Made by a program: the position numbers and the translations under genes. A DNA stretch of 27,700 nt from NCBI GenBank assembly GCA_013153915.1, contig JAADDL010000046.1, forward strand, positions 1 through 27,700, written 5' to 3'. The stretch comes from Campylobacterota bacterium (GTDB taxonomy: Bacteria > Campylobacterota > Campylobacteria > Campylobacterales > JALSKU01). Below are positions 24,827 to 27,700 of the stretch, one piece after another. The notes beneath the pieces are model-generated. The model saw only the letters and a list, made by a program, of their open reading frames with translations. It searched no databases and was not told the origin of the DNA. Numbering within the stretch: position 1 is the stretch's first letter; every line of letters begins with the position of its first letter.

Positions 24827-25480
24827 TTAAATTAGCCCTTTAATAATCTCAAATCTACTTTTTTCGTCATAATTAAATCTAAATTCACACTCTTTTAAAT
24901 AGTAAAAAAAGTTTTCCCTTTTTACACCTTTATATTTGACTATCTCATTTTCAAAGAAATTCCAAAATTTGACTATCAAATTTTCCCTTTTTTGGAGTTT
25001 TGATATCTTGTTAAACATCATAAAGTTGGAAAACTCTTTGTAGTAAGCTTGGTCTATCCCGTCGCTTAAAAGTTCATTTTTGTACTTATTAAGACTTGGC
25101 AGTAAAAGGTTGTATATCTTATTTTCATAATGAAAGGTCAAGAAATCCACCGCATCGAAAATCTTGCTCTGTTCTTTCTTTTTGGATTTTTCCAGGTAGA
25201 TATATTCGTCATACTCTATCACCTCTTTGCCTTGAAAATTCTCTTCGCAAAATAGGGCTATTTTTTTTCGAAACAAATCGTATCTTTTTTTTACGGTTAG
25301 GTAATTTAGGGAAGTTTTATTAGAACACTCAAGAGCGTTTAAACCTTTGCAAAAGCATTCGAGTATATTTAACTCTTTTTCTATCTTTTTGGGGCTGAAT
25401 TTTCTTTTGCATACTTTGCATTTTAGGTAGCCGTTTTTAAGGGTGTAAAAAGTTTCGTTTTCGCAATATTTACACTTCAT
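24827..25480 (-). CDS. Compact zinc-ribbon protein resembling IS1595-family transposases
   Basis: A 217-residue protein. The N-terminus is a zinc ribbon, CKYC...CKVC (C3, C6, C21, C24), followed by CKRKFSPK, as in transposase zinc-ribbon domains of the IS1595/ISXO2 group. VIEYDEYIYLEK (about 89-100) resembles the VEIDE first-acid motif, SDGIDQAYY the second, and YYLKECEFRFNYDEKSRFE near the C-terminus matches the conserved ExxFRFN end of that family. It is shorter than typical full-length members, and no terminal inverted repeats or target duplications were found around it. It may be a domesticated or degenerate transposase. A TATAAT box ends 6 bp before the ATG and no ribosome site is visible, suggesting a leaderless mRNA. 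Confidence 0.65.
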   Translation of the reverse strand: MKCKYCENETFYTLKNGYLKCKVCKRKFSPKKIEKELNILECFCKGLNALECSNKTSLNYLTVKKRYDLFRKKIALFCEENFQGKEVIEYDEYIYLEKSKKKEQSKIFDAVDFLTFHYENKIYNLLLPSLNKYKNELLSDGIDQAYYKEFSNFMMFNKISKLQKRENLIVKFWNFFENEIVKYKGVKRENFFYYLKECEFRFNYDEKSRFEIIKGLI

Positions 25481-25486
25481 ACTAAA

Positions 25487-25492
25487 ATTATA
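25487..25492 (-). promoter_or_regulatory. -10 box directly before the zinc-ribbon gene
   Basis: TATAAT on the minus strand with its end 6 bp upstream of the ATG at 25478-25480. Transcription would start at or next to the A of the start codon, and the TTTTAGT between the two has no Shine-Dalgarno sequence. Confidence 0.45.
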
Positions 25493-25557
25493 TCAAAATT
25501 AGTCCCAAAAATATATAAGAAAAAGGAAAATTAATATCGGTAAAATATTAAAATCTA

Positions 25558-25582
25558 TATAATTACGAATGATTATTCATAT
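25558..25582 (+). promoter_or_regulatory. cbiM promoter with overlapping operator-like palindrome
   Basis: A TATAAT box at 25558-25563 is followed by GAATGA-TTAT-TCATAT (25567-25582), which covers the expected transcription start. Its reverse complement over 25567-25580, ATGAATAATCATTC, matches the hydA box at 3687-3700 in 13 of 14 bases. A repressor bound here would block initiation. AGGAG follows at 25583-25587. Confidence 0.55.
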
Positions 25583-25594
25583 AGGAGTTAAAAG

Positions 25595-26233
25595 ATGCAT
25601 ATACCTGACGGATATCTTTCGCCCGAAACCTGTATAGCGACCTATGCGGTAGCGGTTCCATTGTGGGTTTACGGATTTAAAAAGTTAAAATCGACTTTAA
25701 ATGAAGAGACTTTGCCGCTTATAGGGGCTTTGAGCGCCGTTAGTTTTGTTATCATGATGTTTAACATCCCGATACCCGGAGGCACTAGCGGACACGCCGT
25801 AGGGGCGGTGCTTATAGCGATGCTTTTTGGTCCTTGGATCGGCTTTGTATCGGTATCTTTGGTGCTACTTATCCAAGCTTTGGTCTTTGGCGACGGTGGA
25901 GTATCGACTCTTGCGGCAAACGCATTGTCGATGGCTTTTGTGGGCTCTTTTGCTGGATATTACGCTTTTGAAGCTTTAAAGAGATTTAGATTTGCACCGT
26001 TTTTTGCGGGATGGGTAGGTATAGTCGCCTCTTCCGCACTCACGGCTTTGCTTCTTGGTATCCAGCCTCTTTTTTGGACAAAAGGCGGACACCCTTTGTA
26101 TTTTCCGTTTGATTTGAAGACCGCTTTTGTAGCGCTTGTGGGTTCTCATATGCTGTTTTTCGGAGTAGCGGAGGGCATCTTTACCGCCATAGCTTACTCA
26201 TATCTTAGAAAAAAAGAGAGGAGTTTGGCATGA
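25595..26233 (+). CDS. cbiM: CbiM/NikM-type nickel or cobalt ECF transporter substrate-binding protein
   Basis: The S component of an energy-coupling-factor transporter for Ni2+ or Co2+, 212 residues, integral membrane. The N-terminus MHIPDGYLSP, whose His2 and amino group ligate the metal, and PGGTSGHAVGA with H67 are the family's metal-site motifs. About six to seven hydrophobic segments follow. Nickel is the more likely substrate because two [NiFe] hydrogenases are encoded nearby and no cobalamin genes are seen, but the sequence alone does not separate Ni from Co. AGGAG lies 7 nt before the ATG, and the gene overlaps the next by 4 bp. Confidence 0.93.
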   Translation: MHIPDGYLSPETCIATYAVAVPLWVYGFKKLKSTLNEETLPLIGALSAVSFVIMMFNIPIPGGTSGHAVGAVLIAMLFGPWIGFVSVSLVLLIQALVFGDGGVSTLAANALSMAFVGSFAGYYAFEALKRFRFAPFFAGWVGIVASSALTALLLGIQPLFWTKGGHPLYFPFDLKTAFVALVGSHMLFFGVAEGIFTAIAYSYLRKKERSLA

Positions 26234-26529
26234 AACGAAAGGCTTTTTATATTTTGGGGGTTTTGATAGTTCTTTCTCCTCTTGGTCTTATCAGCGATGC
26301 GGACGCTTGGGGAGAGTGGGGCAATGAGTACTACCAAAAGATACTCGGATTTATCCCCGAGGGGATAAAGAACGCAAAAGGTATAAAGGCTTTGATGAGT
26401 GATTATTCTCTTAGCGGTACAAATGATGTAGTCGGCTACTACGCTTCCGCAATCGTAGGGATAGCTATACTTTTTGGGATATATTTTATCCTTGCAAAAA
26501 CGCTAAAAGATGAAAAAAGTATTCTTTAA
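26230..26529 (+). CDS. CbiN/PDGLE-type accessory subunit of the nickel/cobalt transporter
   Basis: A small membrane protein of 99 residues with an N-terminal hydrophobic segment (FYILGVLIVLSPLGLIS), a periplasmic stretch and a C-terminal membrane helix (YYASAIVGIAILFGIYFILA). The first helix ending in PLGL and the following AWGEW match the PDGLE-domain (CbiN/NikN-like) proteins that associate with CbiM/NikM. It overlaps cbiM by 4 bp and the CbiQ gene by 20 bp, so its place in the transporter operon is firm even though the sequence is short. Confidence 0.8.
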   Translation: MKRKAFYILGVLIVLSPLGLISDADAWGEWGNEYYQKILGFIPEGIKNAKGIKALMSDYSLSGTNDVVGYYASAIVGIAILFGIYFILAKTLKDEKSIL

Positions 26530-27091
26530 AAAACACCGCTTTTTTCAAACGGTTTTAAATCTATATAGAGTATCTTTTATCGTAACTCTCTTGGCGCTTT
26601 TGTGGCTAAGAGATGTACGAGTGATATTTGTCGTGACGGTTTTGCTGTGGATAGTCTCATATAGAGATGTTGTAAAATTAAATAAAAGAGTGCTAAAGTC
26701 CATTTTTTTATTTAATGCGGGGATAAGTTTGGGATATGTGGCACTCTCTTTTTTTAAAGATGTGGATGTTTTGAGCTTTTTGGTATATATCAACCTAAAA
26801 GTCTATCTTTTGACATATTTTGTGTTTTGGTTTTTCAAAAGAGTCGATATGATAGAGTTTTTCTCCTTTTCAAAGGAGTTAAGCTACCTTTTGAGTATAT
26901 CTTTGTCTCAGATAGTTTCGTATAAAAAAACTTATGAGGATTTTAGGCTTGCCTATAAAGCCAGAGTGATAAAGAGATTGAGAGATAGAGAAAAAGGGTT
27001 TATCGGTAGAGTGTTTGACTTTTTCTTGCAAAAGGCGCTAAAAGATGCCAAAGAGAGAAGTTTGGCGATGAAAGCGAGGGGATTTTTTTGA
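26510..27091 (+). CDS. cbiQ: CbiQ/NikQ-type ECF transporter transmembrane (T) component
   Basis: The coupling membrane subunit that joins CbiM to the ATPase, 193 residues, shorter than many CbiQ proteins (about 225-260). The N-terminal half has four hydrophobic segments (for example FIVTLLALLWL and IFVVTVLLWIVSY). The cytoplasmic C-terminal part contains YKARVIKR (about 149-156) and MKARGFF at the very end (187-193), the two Ala-Arg motifs by which ECF T components grip the ATPase. It ends directly at the second Ala-Arg-Gly motif, without the usual final helix. The stop overlaps the ATPase start. Confidence 0.85.
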   Translation: MKKVFFKKHRFFQTVLNLYRVSFIVTLLALLWLRDVRVIFVVTVLLWIVSYRDVVKLNKRVLKSIFLFNAGISLGYVALSFFKDVDVLSFLVYINLKVYLLTYFVFWFFKRVDMIEFFSFSKELSYLLSISLSQIVSYKKTYEDFRLAYKARVIKRLRDREKGFIGRVFDFFLQKALKDAKERSLAMKARGFF

Positions 27092-27700
27092 TAAGTTTGA
27101 GAGATATATCTTACTTTTACGATGACAAGATAGCGTTAAACGATATAAGTCTTGATATAAACAGCAAAGAAAAGGTTGTTTTGCTTGGAAGCAACGGATG
27201 TGGCAAATCAACCCTTCTTAGAGTTTTGGCGGGTCTTTACTTTGCAAAAAGCGGAGAGTATCTGCTTGAGGGCAAAAAGATAACCAAAAAGAGTGTCGAT
27301 AAAGAGTTTAGAAAAAGAGTCGGCATACTTTTTCAAAATCCTGAAAGTATGATATTTAATCCCACGGTAAGAGATGAGATAGCCTTTTCGCTTAGAGAGT
27401 TTGAAGAGAGCGATATAGAAAAAAGGGTGGAGGATATATCTAAAAAGTTCGGTTTGACTCACCTTTTAGATAAAAATCCTCTTTATCTAAGCGGTGGGGA
27501 GAAGCAAAAGGTGATGTTGGCGTCGATGTTGGTATATGAGCCCGATATACTTCTGCTAGACGAACCGACGGCGGCAATGGATCCGAGAACTACGGGGTGG
27601 TTTATAGATATGCTTTTGGAGTTGCAAAAGAGTGTTGTGGTGGCTACGCATGATCTCTCGCTGGCTTATGAAATGAGCGATAGAGCGATAGTCTTGGATG
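27088..27700 (+). CDS. cbiO: CbiO/NikO-type ECF transporter ATPase (cut by window end)
   Basis: The ATP-binding subunit that drives metal uptake; 204 residues are visible and the gene runs past the window. Walker A GSNGCGKST (34-42), Q-loop FQNPESMIF, signature LSGGEKQKV (134-142), Walker B ILLLDEPTA with D158/E159 and the H-loop ATHD (H188) are all intact. FQNPE followed by MIF is typical of ECF ATPases. The start appears to be the TTG at 27088-27090, which overlaps the cbiQ stop and follows GAGGGGAT; a further TTG at 27097 is the alternative. Fourth gene of the cbiM operon. Confidence 0.9.
   Translation, partial: MISLRDISYFYDDKIALNDISLDINSKEKVVLLGSNGCGKSTLLRVLAGLYFAKSGEYLLEGKKITKKSVDKEFRKRVGILFQNPESMIFNPTVRDEIAFSLREFEESDIEKRVEDISKKFGLTHLLDKNPLYLSGGEKQKVMLASMLVYEPDILLLDEPTAAMDPRTTGWFIDMLLELQKSVVVATHDLSLAYEMSDRAIVLD

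Noticed and set aside
24820..24840. Short GGCT/AGCC repeat at the end of the zinc-ribbon gene as a terminator
   Set aside because: The stem is only 4 bp with an AT-rich loop, too weak to call.

Overview
The window looks like a chromosomal segment of a hydrogen-oxidising Campylobacterota (epsilonproteobacterium), probably an autotroph of the Sulfurovum/Sulfurimonas/Hydrogenimonas/Nautilia type. The AT-rich sequence, heavy AGA/ATA codon use, the hydABC-D-E-hypF gene order known from Wolinella and Helicobacter, and TATAAT boxes without clear -35 hexamers all fit. The species cannot be named from the sequence alone. Gene density is very high; there is no gene-free stretch above 300 bases, and no rRNA, tRNA, CRISPR array or intact insertion sequence was seen.

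Layout. (1) 1-620: the last 36 codons of a sensor histidine kinase, a hairpin, and a secreted rhodanese-like protein on the minus strand. (2) 840-3601: a small operon of a TetR-family regulator and the two subunits of a cytoplasmic [NiFe]-hydrogenase-like protein without Tat signal or C-terminal processing tail, the hallmark of H2-sensing hydrogenases. (3) 3685-12089: the membrane-bound, periplasm-facing uptake hydrogenase HydA-HydB-HydC, its protease HydD, a HypF-like protein HydE and HypF. (4) 12086-24751, minus strand: a tightly packed eight-gene operon for an alginate-type exopolysaccharide, in transcription order algA, PL7 alginate lyase, algD, alg8, alg44, algG, algE, algK. (5) 24827-25480: a compact zinc-ribbon protein resembling IS1595-family transposases. 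(6) 25595-27700: a CbiMNQO/NikMNQO-type nickel (or cobalt) ECF transporter, cut by the window end in the ATPase gene.

How it fits together. The nickel transporter probably supplies metal for the [NiFe] centres. HypF and the Hyp proteins encoded elsewhere make the CN ligands, HydD clips the HydB tail, and HydC passes electrons from periplasmic H2 oxidation to the quinone pool. The TetR/sensor-type hydrogenase pair is a candidate H2-responsive control module. A nearly identical 14-bp palindrome-like box (13 of 14 bases) lies before both hydA and cbiM, suggesting shared, perhaps metal-dependent, control. The polysaccharide operon encodes GDP-mannuronate synthesis (AlgA, AlgD), polymerisation under c-di-GMP control (Alg8, Alg44 with an intact PilZ motif), epimerisation (AlgG), export (AlgK, AlgE) and cleavage by a PL7 lyase in place of the usual AlgL. 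The O-acetylation genes and algX of the Pseudomonas operon are absent from it.
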